Positions 1 to 11,675 of a stretch of DNA of 64,000 bases are shown in pieces (the stretch's first letter is position 1; every line of letters begins with the position of its first letter). The notes beneath the pieces are model-generated. The model saw nothing but the letters and a program-made list of their open reading frames with translations. It was not told where the DNA came from and did not search any database. A program made the translations under genes and the position numbers. Source of the stretch: Lysobacter_C viscosus (lineage in GTDB: Bacteria > Pseudomonadota > Gammaproteobacteria > Xanthomonadales > Xanthomonadaceae); the NCBI RefSeq assembly GCF_046600715.1, contig NZ_JBJMAV010000003.1, forward strand, positions 306,217 through 370,216, written 5' to 3'.

Positions 1-735
1 CAGGTCCAGCGTTCGCTGGCCGTCGCCGGCTTCGCCCAGCAGCAAGGTGGCGGCTTCGTTGGCCAGGCGCACCCGGTTGTGGCCATCCACGAGCAACACC
101 CCGGTGGGCAGGCGTCGGATGATCAGCTCGTTTACTTCGACCAGCTGGGCGGTCTCGTGCCCGCGGCGCTCCGCCAGCGCGTGGGCGGCACGCATCTGCC
201 TTCCCAGCACGCTGGTCAGGGTGGCGATGGCCAGGTAGCCGATCGAGAACATGATCGGCTCGGCCAGCCGCCGACCTTCGCCTTCCTCGACCACGGCCGT
301 CCAGGCGAACTCACCGATGATCCCCAGCACCGCGACGAGGGCCATGCCCAGGCCGTAGCGCGTGCGCACCAGCAGCGCCGCCGCACCGACGTTGAACATC
401 AGCATCAGCGCAATGCCGGTGCCCGCTCCGGGTACCGAGTGGATGGCCAGGATGCCGAAGGCCAGGTCGGTGGCGATGCCCGCCAGCGCCTGGCCATGGA
501 GTTCGCCCCGCCGCCCGAAGGCGAACAGCAGCGCGGCCAGGGCCAGGTAGGCCAGGGACAGCGAGCGGGCAAAGATGTCGTGGCGCGGCTCGCCGACCAG
601 CCCCTCGATCGGCCCGAACAGCACGAACACCAGCAGCGCCGCTTCCAGCAGCCGGTACAGGGTGAAGAAATACAGCTCTCGGCGCAGCGCACTGTCGGCA
701 TCGGCGACGTCGATGGCATGCAGGCGTGGCAGCAA
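1..735 (-). CDS. pilS: PilS-like sensor histidine kinase, N-terminal part (runs off window)
   Basis: The gene is cut by the left edge, so only the N-terminal 245 codons are present. The protein has about six hydrophobic segments (starting around RELYFFTLYR and continuing through LLVFVLFGPIEGLV), then a helix leading to a PAS-like stretch (RRLPTGVLLVDGHNRVRLAN). This matches NtrB-class sensors such as PilS; the kinase core lies outside the window. PilS with PilR controls type IV pilin transcription through sigma-54. In xanthomonads pilR-pilS sits beside sucCD, as here. I chose a TTG start at 735 because a GGGGGA ribosome-binding site lies 7 nt upstream and a TATACT hexamer sits at 764-769; a GTG at 774 is the alternative. 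Function is known from the family; the identification rests on N-terminal architecture and synteny. Confidence 0.75.
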   Translation of the reverse strand, partial: MLPRLHAIDVADADSALRRELYFFTLYRLLEAALLVFVLFGPIEGLVGEPRHDIFARSLSLAYLALAALLFAFGRRGELHGQALAGIATDLAFGILAIHSVPGAGTGIALMLMFNVGAAALLVRTRYGLGMALVAVLGIIGEFAWTAVVEEGEGRRLAEPIMFSIGYLAIATLTSVLGRQMRAAHALAERRGHETAQLVEVNELIIRRLPTGVLLVDGHNRVRLANEAATLLLGEAGDGQRTLDL

Positions 736-789
736 GCGGTGGTCCCCCGGGCGCGGTGCCCGGAGTATAGGCACGGACCCCCCGGAGCT

Positions 790-902
790 GTAGGAGCGGC
801 TTCCACCGCGAACCGGTGACCGTGGATATCCCGCAGGAGCGACGCGAGTCGCGCCGGGCGATGGCATCACGGGGTCGCGGTCGCGACTCACGTCGCTCCT
901 AC
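790..902. repeat. REP cluster: one single unit and one inverted doublet
   Basis: The 5'-side stretch between pilS and sucC (736-1092) carries no gene. It holds a GTAGGAGCGGCTTCCACCGC unit at 790-811 and an inverted doublet. The left arm of the doublet is at 833-853 and the right arm, ending GTCGCTCCTAC, at 881-902. Each arm is itself a short imperfect palindrome. The units resemble GTAG-ended REP elements of Stenotrophomonas and related genera. The sucC promoter should lie between 903 and 1092, but I see no convincing -35/-10 pair. Confidence 0.85.
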
Positions 903-1092
903 AGGAAAGTGGCAGGTCCGGCTCGCCGCTGAAGCCGCCACCACAAGCGGGGCGGAACCGCGCCCCGGCGGCCCTGGAACCCCGGTTTTGCCCGCCATGC
1001 CGCAATCGGCGACAATGGCCGGCCCCCTCGCGCCCGCACCGAGCTTTCGGTCGCCGCCGCGCGGGCATCTCGTTCAACTCCCTCGGTGACGC

Positions 1093-2262
<1,170 letters not shown>

Positions 2263-2273
2263 TCGTCGATTCT

Positions 2274-2334
2274 TGCAGGAGCGACGTATGTCGCGACCTG
2301 CACCGCCGAAGGTCGCGACTTACGTCGCTCCTAC
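2274..2334. repeat. REP inverted doublet inside the sucCD operon
   Basis: The left unit (GCAGGAGCGACGTATGTCGC, from 2276) and the right unit (TCGCGACTTACGTCGCTCCTAC, ending 2333) face each other across about 15 bp. Together they can form a long stem-loop in the sucC-sucD transcript. The doublet lies 11 nt after the sucC stop and about 25 nt before the sucD start. Confidence 0.88.
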
Positions 2335-2359
2335 AAGAGCACAACAAGGAATACGTTCC

Positions 2360-3235
2360 ATGAGCGTTTTGATCGACAAGAACACCAAGGTGATCGTGCA
2401 GGGCTTCACCGGCCAGCAGGGCACCTTCCACGCCGAGCAGATGGTCGAGTACGGCACCAAGGTGGTGGGCGGCGTCACCCCCGGCAAGGGCGGCACCGAG
2501 CACCTCGGCCTGCCGGTCTTCAACACCGTGCAGGACGCGGTCGACGAGACCGGGGCGGACGCATCGGTCATCTACGTGCCGCCGCCGTTCGCCGCCGACG
2601 CCATCCTGGAAGCGGCCGACGCCGGCATCCGGGTCATCGTCTGCATCACCGAGGGCATCCCGGTGCTGGACATGCTGCGCGTCAAGAACACCCTGAAGGG
2701 CTACGACGACGTGGTGCTGGTCGGGCCGAACTGCCCCGGCGTGATCACCCCGGGCCAGTGCAAGATCGGGATCATGCCCGGCCACATCCACATGCCGGGC
2801 AAGGTGGGCATCGTCTCGCGCTCGGGCACGCTGACCTATGAAGCCGTCAAGCAGACCACCGACGCCGGCCTGGGCCAGTCGACCTGCATCGGCATCGGCG
2901 GCGACCCGATCAACGGCACCAACTTCATCGACGCGCTGAAGCTGTTCCAGGACGACCCGCAGACCGAGGGCATCATCATGGTCGGCGAGATCGGCGGCAG
3001 TGCCGAGGAAGAGGCGGCCGAGTACATCGCGCAGTTCGTGACCAAGCCGGTGGTCGGCTTCATCGCCGGCGCTTCGGCGCCCCCGGGCAAGCGCATGGGC
3101 CACGCCGGTGCGATCGCATCGGGCGGGCAGGGCACCGCCGCGGGCAAGTTCGAGGCCATGGAAAAGGCCGGCATCACCACGGTCAAGTCGCCCGGCGACC
3201 TGGGCGCGGCGATCGCCAAGCGCCTGGCAAAGTAA
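2360..3235 (+). CDS. sucD: Succinyl-CoA synthetase alpha subunit
   Basis: The product has 291 residues, normal for SucD. The Rossmann-type CoA-binding domain is at the N-terminus (VIVQGFTGQQGTFH, residues 11-24). The phosphorylated catalytic histidine is His248 in KRMGHAGAI, followed by SGGQGTAAGK. VGPNCPGVITPG near residue 121 is the conserved ligase segment. The ATG at 2360 is supported by AAGGA at 2346-2350; an in-frame upstream extension would read through the REP doublet and is rejected. A strong intrinsic terminator follows at 3257-3281, closing the sucCD operon. Confidence 0.97.
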   Translation: MSVLIDKNTKVIVQGFTGQQGTFHAEQMVEYGTKVVGGVTPGKGGTEHLGLPVFNTVQDAVDETGADASVIYVPPPFAADAILEAADAGIRVIVCITEGIPVLDMLRVKNTLKGYDDVVLVGPNCPGVITPGQCKIGIMPGHIHMPGKVGIVSRSGTLTYEAVKQTTDAGLGQSTCIGIGGDPINGTNFIDALKLFQDDPQTEGIIMVGEIGGSAEEEAAEYIAQFVTKPVVGFIAGASAPPGKRMGHAGAIASGGQGTAAGKFEAMEKAGITTVKSPGDLGAAIAKRLAK

Positions 3236-3256
3236 GGCCGCTTCGCGGTGATCGGG

Positions 3257-3281
3257 AAGGCCACCTGCGGGTGGCCTTTTT
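3257..3281 (+). terminator. Intrinsic terminator after sucD
   Basis: AAGGCCACC (3257-3265) pairs perfectly with GGTGGCCTT (3270-3278) across a 4-nt loop, and a TTTTT run ends it. It lies 21 nt past the sucD stop. Confidence 0.9.
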
Positions 3282-3325
3282 CGTTGGCGCGGCCGCTGCT
3301 GACGTCACCTGCCCACCGCCTGCCC

Positions 3326-3338
3326 TACCATTCGGGGA
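3326..3338 (+). promoter_or_regulatory. -10-like hexamer six bases before the nadE ATG
   Basis: TACCAT (3326-3331) is followed by exactly six bases and then the ATG at 3338. There is no ribosome-binding site. The spacing puts the expected transcription start at or next to the A of the ATG, as in leaderless mRNAs. Three other genes in the window share this arrangement. Confidence 0.4.
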
Positions 3339-5005
3339 TGACCCAGACCCTTCGCCTCGCCCTCGCCCAGTTCGACTTCCCGGTCGGCGCCATCCGCAGC
3401 AACGCCGCGCGCATCGCACAGATGATCGTGGAGGCACGCGACGAGTACGGCGCGCAGCTGGTGCTGTTCCCCGAGCTGGCCATCAGCGGCTATCCGCCCG
3501 AGGACCTGCTGATGCGGCCGGGCTTCCTGGCCGACTGCGAGGCCGCGCTGGGGGAGATCGCCGCCGGCGTCAGCGGCATCACCGCGGTGGTCGGCTGGCC
3601 GCAGGCGGCGGGCAGCGTGGTCTACAACGCCGCCAGCGTGCTGCGCGACGGCCGCATCACCCACACCTACCGCAAGCGCGAACTGCCCAACTACGCGGTC
3701 TTCGACGAGCGCCGCTATTTCGATGTCGATCCCGATGGCGGCCCCTGCGTGTTCGAGGTGGACGGCGTCCGCGTAGGGGTGATGATCTGCGAGGACCTGT
3801 GGTTCCCCGAGCCGCTGGCCGAGACCGTCGCGGCCGGGGCGGAGCTGGTGCTGATCCCCAACGCCTCGCCGTTCGAGCGCGACAAGCACGCCCAGCGCGA
3901 TGCGCTGATGGCCCAGCGGGCCAAGGAAACCCAGGCCCACGGCGTGGGCACGGCGCTGGCCTACCTCAACACCGTGGGCGGGCAGGACGCGCTGACGTTC
4001 GACGGGGCGTCGGTGGTCGCCGATGGCGACGGCGCGGTGCACCCGGCCGCCGCCGCCTTCACCGACCAGTGGCTGGTGGTCGATTTCGACCGGGAATCGC
4101 GGCGCTTCGAGGCGGTGCAGTGGATGGTTGATGGCGACGAAAGCCGCGATGCGCTGGCGTGGCGGGCCATCGTCCGCGGCACCCGCGACTATTTCCACAA
4201 GAACGGCTTCAGCAAAGCCTGGCTGGGGCTGTCGGGGGGCATCGACTCCTCGCTGGTGCTGGCGGTGGCGGTGGACGCGCTGGGGGCGGGGAACGTCACC
4301 GCGGTGCGCATGCCGTCGCGCTACACCGCCGACCTGTCCAATGACCTGGCCGCCGAGCAGTGCGTGTCGCTGGGGGTCGAAATGATCACCCTGCCGATCG
4401 AGAAACCGTTCCAGGGTTACTTGGACGCGTTGTCGGACATCTTCGAAGGCCACCCGGTCGACACCACCGAGGAAAACCTGCAATCGCGCATCCGCGGTGC
4501 ATTGCTGATGGCGCTGTCCAACAAGTTCGGCGGCCTCGTGGTGACCACCGGCAACAAGAGCGAGTACGCGGTCGGCTACGCGACGATCTACGGCGACATG
4601 TGCGGCGCGTACGCCCCGATCAAGGACCTGTACAAGACCGAAGTGTTCGCGCTGGCGCGCTGGCGCAACACCGTCGGGGGCTCGGCGCCGCACGGCGGGC
4701 AGGTGATCCCGCAGGCGGTGATCGACCGCCCGCCCTCCGCCGAACTGCGCGAGAACCAGAAGGACCAGGACTCCCTGCCGCCGTACGACGTGCTCGATGC
4801 CATCCTGATGCGCCATGTCGACCAGGAACAGTCACGCGAGGACCTGGTGCACGCCGGCTTCGACCCGGCGACGGTGGACCGCGTGCTGCATCTGGTGCGC
4901 ATCAGCGAGTGGAAGCGCCACCAGTCGGCACCCGGTCCCAAGGTCTCGCGCCGGGCCTTTGGCCGGGAGCGGCGCTATCCGATCACCAACGGATACGGGA
5001 AGTGA
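3338..5005 (+). CDS. nadE: Glutamine-dependent NAD+ synthetase
   Basis: This 555-residue two-domain enzyme makes NAD+ from nicotinic acid adenine dinucleotide, ATP and glutamine. The N-terminal nitrilase-fold glutaminase has the full triad: Glu46 (LFPELAISG), Lys113 (YRKRELPNYA) and Cys151 (VMICEDLWF). The C-terminal synthetase domain has the PP-loop SGGIDSS at residues 299-305 and a late TTGNKSEYAVGYAT segment. An in-frame reading further upstream overlaps the sucD terminator and has no ribosome-binding site, so ATG 3338 is preferred. The short -10-like hexamer just before it suggests leaderless expression. Confidence 0.96.
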   Translation: MTQTLRLALAQFDFPVGAIRSNAARIAQMIVEARDEYGAQLVLFPELAISGYPPEDLLMRPGFLADCEAALGEIAAGVSGITAVVGWPQAAGSVVYNAASVLRDGRITHTYRKRELPNYAVFDERRYFDVDPDGGPCVFEVDGVRVGVMICEDLWFPEPLAETVAAGAELVLIPNASPFERDKHAQRDALMAQRAKETQAHGVGTALAYLNTVGGQDALTFDGASVVADGDGAVHPAAAAFTDQWLVVDFDRESRRFEAVQWMVDGDESRDALAWRAIVRGTRDYFHKNGFSKAWLGLSGGIDSSLVLAVAVDALGAGNVTAVRMPSRYTADLSNDLAAEQCVSLGVEMITLPIEKPFQGYLDALSDIFEGHPVDTTEENLQSRIRGALLMALSNKFGGLVVTTGNKSEYAVGYATIYGDMCGAYAPIKDLYKTEVFALARWRNTVGGSAPHGGQVIPQAVIDRPPSAELRENQKDQDSLPPYDVLDAILMRHVDQEQSREDLVHAGFDPATVDRVLHLVRISEWKRHQSAPGPKVSRRAFGRERRYPITNGYGK

Positions 5006-5077
5006 CGCGCGGGGAAGTGCAGATCGCGCCGACCCTGCAGGCGCGGCTCCCGCCATGATCGTGGCTTCGACCCCTTT

Positions 5078-5199
5078 GTAGGAGCGACGTAAGTCGCGAT
5101 CCACGTCACGCCGGATATTGGACGAGGCTTCGAGTTCGGTCGCGACTTGCGTCGCTCCTACAGGTGCATTGGGTTCGGATCGCGGCTGAAGCCGCTCCC
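5078..5199. repeat. REP inverted doublet plus a degenerate third unit
   Basis: GTAGGAGCGACGTAAGTCGC (from 5078) faces TCGCGACTTGCGTCGCTCCTAC (5140-5161) across about 40 bp. A shorter CGCGGCTGAAGCCGCTCCC unit follows at 5181-5199. The cluster fills the convergent gap between nadE and bamD; I see nothing else there apart from the bamD terminator. Confidence 0.85.
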
Positions 5200-5214
5200 G
5201 AAGTGGGTGTCCGG

Positions 5215-5243
5215 AAAGAAAAACGCCGCCCGGGTGGGCGGCG
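5215..5243 (-). terminator. Intrinsic terminator of bamD
   Basis: Read on the minus strand, an 8-bp GC stem (arms 5236-5243 and 5224-5231, 4-nt loop) is followed by TTTTTCTTT. It lies about 28 nt past the bamD stop codon. Confidence 0.88.
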
Positions 5244-5270
5244 CTCTCGCATCGCGATGTCGCGTCGGCG

Positions 5271-6140
5271 TCAGTCTTCGTCCAAGGGCGACTGCTCGCC
5301 CGCGAACGGGTTCAGCTTGCGCCAGTCGCTGGGGTAATCCGGCCAGTCGCCGCGCAGGTACGGATGGTTGGGGTCGTTCTGCAGCAGCACGCGCTTGGCG
5401 TCGGCGGCCAGGGTCTCGTTGCCCAGCCCGGTGTAGGCGGCGGCCAGCGTCGCCACCGCGTCGTTCTGGTAGGCGCTCTGCGGGTAGGTCTCCAGAAGGT
5501 CGGTCGCGCGCCCGGCGGCTGCCACGTAGGCCGTGCGGCGCAGGTAGTACAGCGCGATGTCCAGCTCGTGGCGGGCGAACATGTCGCGCAGCTCGCCCAT
5601 GCGCGCGCGCGCGTCGGCGGCGTAGCGGCTGTTGGGGTAGCGGTCCACGACGATCGAGAAGTCGTTGTAGGCCTGCATCGGCGTGGCCAGGTCGCGGCGG
5701 CTGGCATCCAGGCGCCAGACCTTCTGCAGGAACACGGCATCGCGGCGCGAGTTGGTCAGGCCGCGCAGGTAGTACATGTAGGGCGTGTTGCGGTGGGTCG
5801 GGTAGGTGCGGATGAAGCGGTCGATGCTGCTGATCGCCTCCTCGTGCTTGCCCGCCTTGTACTGCGCGTAGGCGGTTTCGATCAGCGCCTGCTCGGTGTA
5901 CGGCCCGTACGGGTACTGCGCGACCAGGCGCTTGTAGGTGGTCTCTGCCGAGCTCCAGTTGCCGTTGCGCATCGAGGTGTGGCCCTTGTCGTAGAGGGCC
6001 TCCACGGGCTGGTTCTCGTCGACGTTGTCGTCCTTGAACCAGCCGCCGACGCGGGCGCAACCGGTGCCGGCGAAGGCGACGATCAGCAGCAGGGCAAGCA
6101 GGCGGAAGGCAGGGCGGTTCGGGGCGGAACGCTGGGTCAT
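5271..6140 (-). CDS. bamD: Outer membrane assembly lipoprotein BamD
   Basis: BamD is the essential lipoprotein of the BAM complex that inserts beta-barrel proteins into the outer membrane. The 289-residue product starts with a lipoprotein signal (LLALLLIVAFAGTGC, lipidated Cys28). It then has tandem TPR-like repeats: ALYDKGHTSMRNGNWSSAET, YPYGPYTEQALIETAYAQYK and DRYPNSRYAADARARMGELR. The segment MYYLRGLTN is typical of BamD/ComL. The C-terminus is acidic. The gene diverges from rluD, with which it shares a 115-bp promoter region, and ends in an intrinsic terminator. Confidence 0.95.
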   Translation of the reverse strand: MTQRSAPNRPAFRLLALLLIVAFAGTGCARVGGWFKDDNVDENQPVEALYDKGHTSMRNGNWSSAETTYKRLVAQYPYGPYTEQALIETAYAQYKAGKHEEAISSIDRFIRTYPTHRNTPYMYYLRGLTNSRRDAVFLQKVWRLDASRRDLATPMQAYNDFSIVVDRYPNSRYAADARARMGELRDMFARHELDIALYYLRRTAYVAAAGRATDLLETYPQSAYQNDAVATLAAAYTGLGNETLAADAKRVLLQNDPNHPYLRGDWPDYPSDWRKLNPFAGEQSPLDED

Positions 6141-6255
6141 GGCAGGTCTTGGCGGGCGCCGGAGGCACGAAAGACCGATAATAGCAGCCCGTGGCGGGCC
6201 CCCGGCCCACCCGGCGCTTAACCGCCCGCCACCCCCCAGCCAAGCCGCAGACCCC
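6141..6255. promoter_or_regulatory. Divergent bamD/rluD promoter region
   Basis: Overlapping -10-like hexamers lie back to back: GATAAT at 6177-6182 for rluD, and TATTAT read on the minus strand at 6178-6183 for bamD. No good -35 element was found for either, so this is a suggestion from position and composition. Confidence 0.35.
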
Positions 6256-7230
6256 ATGGATCCCATCCCCCAGGAATTGACCTCCACCGTACCCGGCAGT
6301 GCCGCCGGGCGACGTTTCGACGCCGTCCTGGCCGAGCTGTTCCCCGAGTATTCGCGCTCGCGGCTGTCGGCCTGGATCAAGTCCGGCGATGCCCGGCTGG
6401 ATGGCGAACAGGTGCGCCCGCGCGATGCCGTGCGGGGGGGCGAGGCGGTCAGCCTGAGGGTGGTGCAGGAAGTGCAGACGCACTCCGAACCCGAGGACAT
6501 CGCCCTGGACGTGCTGTACGAGGACGAGCACGTGCTGGTCATCGACAAGCCGGCCGGGCTGGTGGTCCATCCGGGTGCGGGCAACCCCACCGGCACCTTG
6601 GTGAATGCCCTGCTGCATCGCGACGGGTCCCTCAACGCCCTGCCGCGCGCCGGCATCGTGCATCGGCTGGACAAGGACACCTCCGGGGTGATGGTGGTGG
6701 CACGCACGCTGCCTGCGCACACCGCGCTGGTGGAGCAGCTGTCGGCGCGTGCCGTGCACCGCCAGTACCTGGCGGTGGTGGTGGGCGCTCTGGTGTCGGG
6801 GGGGACCGCCAACCTGGCGATCGACCGCCATCCGCGCGACCGCATCCGCATGGCGGTGCGCGAGGACGGCCGCGACGCGGTCACCCACTACCGCCTGCGC
6901 GAGCGGTTCCGCGCGCACACGCTGCTGGAGTGCAGGCTGGAGACGGGTCGCACCCACCAGATCCGGGTGCACATGCAGCACCTCAAGCACCCGATCATCG
7001 GCGACCCGCTGTACGGCGGCGCGCTGAAGCTGCCCAAGGGCGCGACGCCCGAACTGATCGAAGCCCTGCGCGGTTTCAGGCGGCAGGCGCTGCATGCCGA
7101 GACACTGGAGTTCGCGCACCCGGTCGGGGGCGAGCCGGTGCGCTGCAGCGCACCGATGCCCGCGGACATGAAGGCGCTGGTGGCCGTGTTGCGCAGCGAC
7201 AGCGCGGCGGCCGCGGAGCGGGCACGCTGA
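6256..7230 (+). CDS. rluD: Ribosomal large subunit pseudouridine synthase D
   Basis: RluD isomerises uridines in helix 69 of 23S rRNA, a modification needed for subunit assembly. The 324-residue product has an N-terminal S4 RNA-binding domain (about residues 17-75, SRSRLSAWIKSGDARLDG) and the RluA-family catalytic domain. The catalytic aspartate is Asp139 in HRLDKDTSG. Downstream motifs LETGRTHQIRVHM and IGDPLYGG are also present. bamD on one side and pgeF on the other is the order common in gammaproteobacteria. The GTG of pgeF starts only 2 nt after the stop, implying coupled translation. Confidence 0.95.
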   Translation: MDPIPQELTSTVPGSAAGRRFDAVLAELFPEYSRSRLSAWIKSGDARLDGEQVRPRDAVRGGEAVSLRVVQEVQTHSEPEDIALDVLYEDEHVLVIDKPAGLVVHPGAGNPTGTLVNALLHRDGSLNALPRAGIVHRLDKDTSGVMVVARTLPAHTALVEQLSARAVHRQYLAVVVGALVSGGTANLAIDRHPRDRIRMAVREDGRDAVTHYRLRERFRAHTLLECRLETGRTHQIRVHMQHLKHPIIGDPLYGGALKLPKGATPELIEALRGFRRQALHAETLEFAHPVGGEPVRCSAPMPADMKALVAVLRSDSAAAAERAR

Positions 7231-7232
7231 CC

Positions 7233-7997
7233 GTGGCGCACCCCGCGCTGCTGCGGGCCGACTGGCCGGCGCCGCCGGGGGTGCGTGCCTTCACCACGCT
7301 GCGGCACGGCGCAGGGGCGTCGAAGGCGCCGTTCGACCGCTTCAACCTGGGCCTGCGCAGCGGCGACGCGCTCGAGTCGGTCCTGGCCAATCGCGAAGAA
7401 CTGGCGCGCATCGCCAGCCTGCCCGCGCCGCCGGCGTGGCTGCATCAGGTGCACGGAGCCGCGATGGTCCGCGTCGACGCGGGCGCGCTGGCGTCGGAGC
7501 CGGAAGCCGACGCTGCGGTGACGTCCACGCCCGGGACGGTCCTGTCCATCCTCACCGCCGACTGCCTGCCGGTGCTGCTGTGCTCAAGCGCCGGTGACGA
7601 GGTCGCCGCGGCCCATGCCGGCTGGCGCGGACTGGCCGCCGGCGTGCTGGAGGCCACCGTGGCGGCCATGCGCACCCCGGCCGACCGGGTGCTGGCGTGG
7701 CTGGGGCCGGCAGCGGGCCCCGCCGACTACGAGATCGGGGTGGAGGTGTATGACGCCTTCGTCTCGCGCGACTGGCGTGCCGGCGCGGCGTTCAGCTGCA
7801 CCCGCCCCAACCACTGGCGGGTCGACCTGTACGCGCTGGCGCGCCTGCGCCTGCAGCAGGCCGGGGTGGACGCCGAAGCGATCCATGGCGGGGGGCTGTC
7901 GACCATCGCCGAACCCGCGCGCTTCTACTCCCACCGGCGCGACGCACGCACCGGCCGGATGGCCAGCGTGGTGTGGTTCCAGTCGGGCGAAAAATAG
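7233..7997 (+). CDS. pgeF: Peptidoglycan editing factor / purine nucleoside phosphorylase-like multicopper family protein
   Basis: PgeF (YfiH) family proteins are described as purine nucleoside phosphorylases/adenosine deaminases and as factors removing wrongly incorporated L-Ser from peptidoglycan precursors. The 254-residue product keeps the metal and catalytic residues: His71 and His74 in HQVHG, Cys111 in TADCLPVLL and His128 in AAHAGWRGL. GTG 7233 is chosen because it lies directly after rluD and gives the standard length; a much longer in-frame reading overlaps rluD and is rejected. Confidence 0.93.
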   Translation: MAHPALLRADWPAPPGVRAFTTLRHGAGASKAPFDRFNLGLRSGDALESVLANREELARIASLPAPPAWLHQVHGAAMVRVDAGALASEPEADAAVTSTPGTVLSILTADCLPVLLCSSAGDEVAAAHAGWRGLAAGVLEATVAAMRTPADRVLAWLGPAAGPADYEIGVEVYDAFVSRDWRAGAAFSCTRPNHWRVDLYALARLRLQQAGVDAEAIHGGGLSTIAEPARFYSHRRDARTGRMASVVWFQSGEK

Positions 7998-8066
7998 GTC
8001 ACGTCCTGCGCCGGGGCGACCGAGCCGCTGCGCGCGGTCCGGGGGGCTGCCGCTTGCGGCTGTCTT

Positions 8067-8810
8067 TTACGCGCGTGCGTTCCGGGCCAGCCAGGCGCGG
8101 ACATCGGCCGGCGACGCCAGGCGATGGGCCGCCCGGCTGGGTTGGCGATCCCCGACCAGCACCGCGATTCCGCCGTGGGCGAGCACCGCGTCGAAGCCGT
8201 CCTCGTCGGTGTGGTCGTTGCCGACGAACACCGGGGTGCGGCCGGCGAACGGCGGCTGGTCCAGCATGCGTCCGACCGCGGCACCCTTGTTGTCGCCTTG
8301 CGGGCGCACTTCCAGCACGTGGTCGCCCTCCTGCAGCCGGTAGCCGGGCAGCCACGCCATGGCCGCCTCGACGAGCGAGCGCAGGGCCGGCTCGGCCTGC
8401 GGATTGCCACGCCAGTGCAACGCAATCGTCGCACCCTTGTCCTCGACCACCGCGCCGGGGTGGCGCAGGGCCACGCTGCGCGCCTCACCGCGCAGCGTGC
8501 GCAGCGGCGTGGGCGGCCTGGCGAACGGCGCGTCGTCGCGGTGCTCCAGGCCGTGCAGGCCCGCCGCTGGCAGCCGCAGCGGCGAGAACAGGTGGTCGAT
8601 CTGCTCCAGCGAACGTCCGCTGACCAGTGCCAGGGCGCCACCAAGCCGGCCATGCAGGGTGTCCAGTGCGTCCAGCATGGCCGGGTCCACGTGGACCTGG
8701 TGGGGCGCGTCGGCCACATCGAGCAGGGTGCCATCCACGTCCAGGAACAACGCCCAGTGGTCGGACCAGGCGGGCGGTGGGGGCAGGTCGGTCGGGCGCA
8801 TGCACGCCAT
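8067..8810 (-). CDS. otsB: HAD-family trehalose-6-phosphate phosphatase-like protein
   Basis: The product (about 247 residues from the chosen start) has HAD motif I LFLDVDGTLLD, motif II LALVSGRSLEQI, a Lys in DNKGAAVGRML and motif IV FVGNDHTDEDGF. This is the OtsB pattern of trehalose-6-phosphate phosphatases. No OtsA-type synthase is adjacent; the only sugar-phosphate synthase in the window is the GgpPS fusion at 17-19 kb. The substrate is therefore inferred. No start has a clear ribosome-binding site: ATG at 8810, ATG at 8801 and ATG at 8882 are all possible. The gene diverges from clpB. Confidence 0.78.
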   Translation of the reverse strand: MACMRPTDLPPPPAWSDHWALFLDVDGTLLDVADAPHQVHVDPAMLDALDTLHGRLGGALALVSGRSLEQIDHLFSPLRLPAAGLHGLEHRDDAPFARPPTPLRTLRGEARSVALRHPGAVVEDKGATIALHWRGNPQAEPALRSLVEAAMAWLPGYRLQEGDHVLEVRPQGDNKGAAVGRMLDQPPFAGRTPVFVGNDHTDEDGFDAVLAHGGIAVLVGDRQPSRAAHRLASPADVRAWLARNARA

Positions 8811-8932
8811 GGTGAGCGTGCAGGTGTAAGCATCCGGTGGACAGACAGGCATACCGTTGAAGAGACCCGGCACCAGCCGCATCTAGCAGGCATCGCGGCC
8901 CGCGGCCGCACATCGAACCCGAGGACTCCCCC

Positions 8933-11542
<2,610 letters not shown>

Positions 11543-11624
11543 GGGACACGGGGCGCGTCCGCCACGCGCCGTCGCGTCACGTGTACGGGTGGTTTCGGTT
11601 GTGATCGGGAACCCGGCTGGCGTT

Positions 11625-11646
11625 TCGCGACTTACGTCGCTCCTAC
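11625..11646. repeat. Single REP unit
   Basis: One unit, TCGCGACTTACGTCGCTCCTAC, lies in the convergent gap between clpB and the antiporter gene. It runs directly into the 16-bp tandem duplication. Confidence 0.8.
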
Positions 11647-11675
11647 AAGGGTGTCGGGTTACAAGGGTGTCGGGT
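11644..11675. repeat. Tandem duplication of a 16-bp unit
   Basis: TACAAGGGTGTCGGGT occurs twice without a gap (11644-11659 and 11660-11675). The first copy overlaps the REP end, and the second runs into the stop codon of the antiporter gene read on the other strand. Confidence 0.9.
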
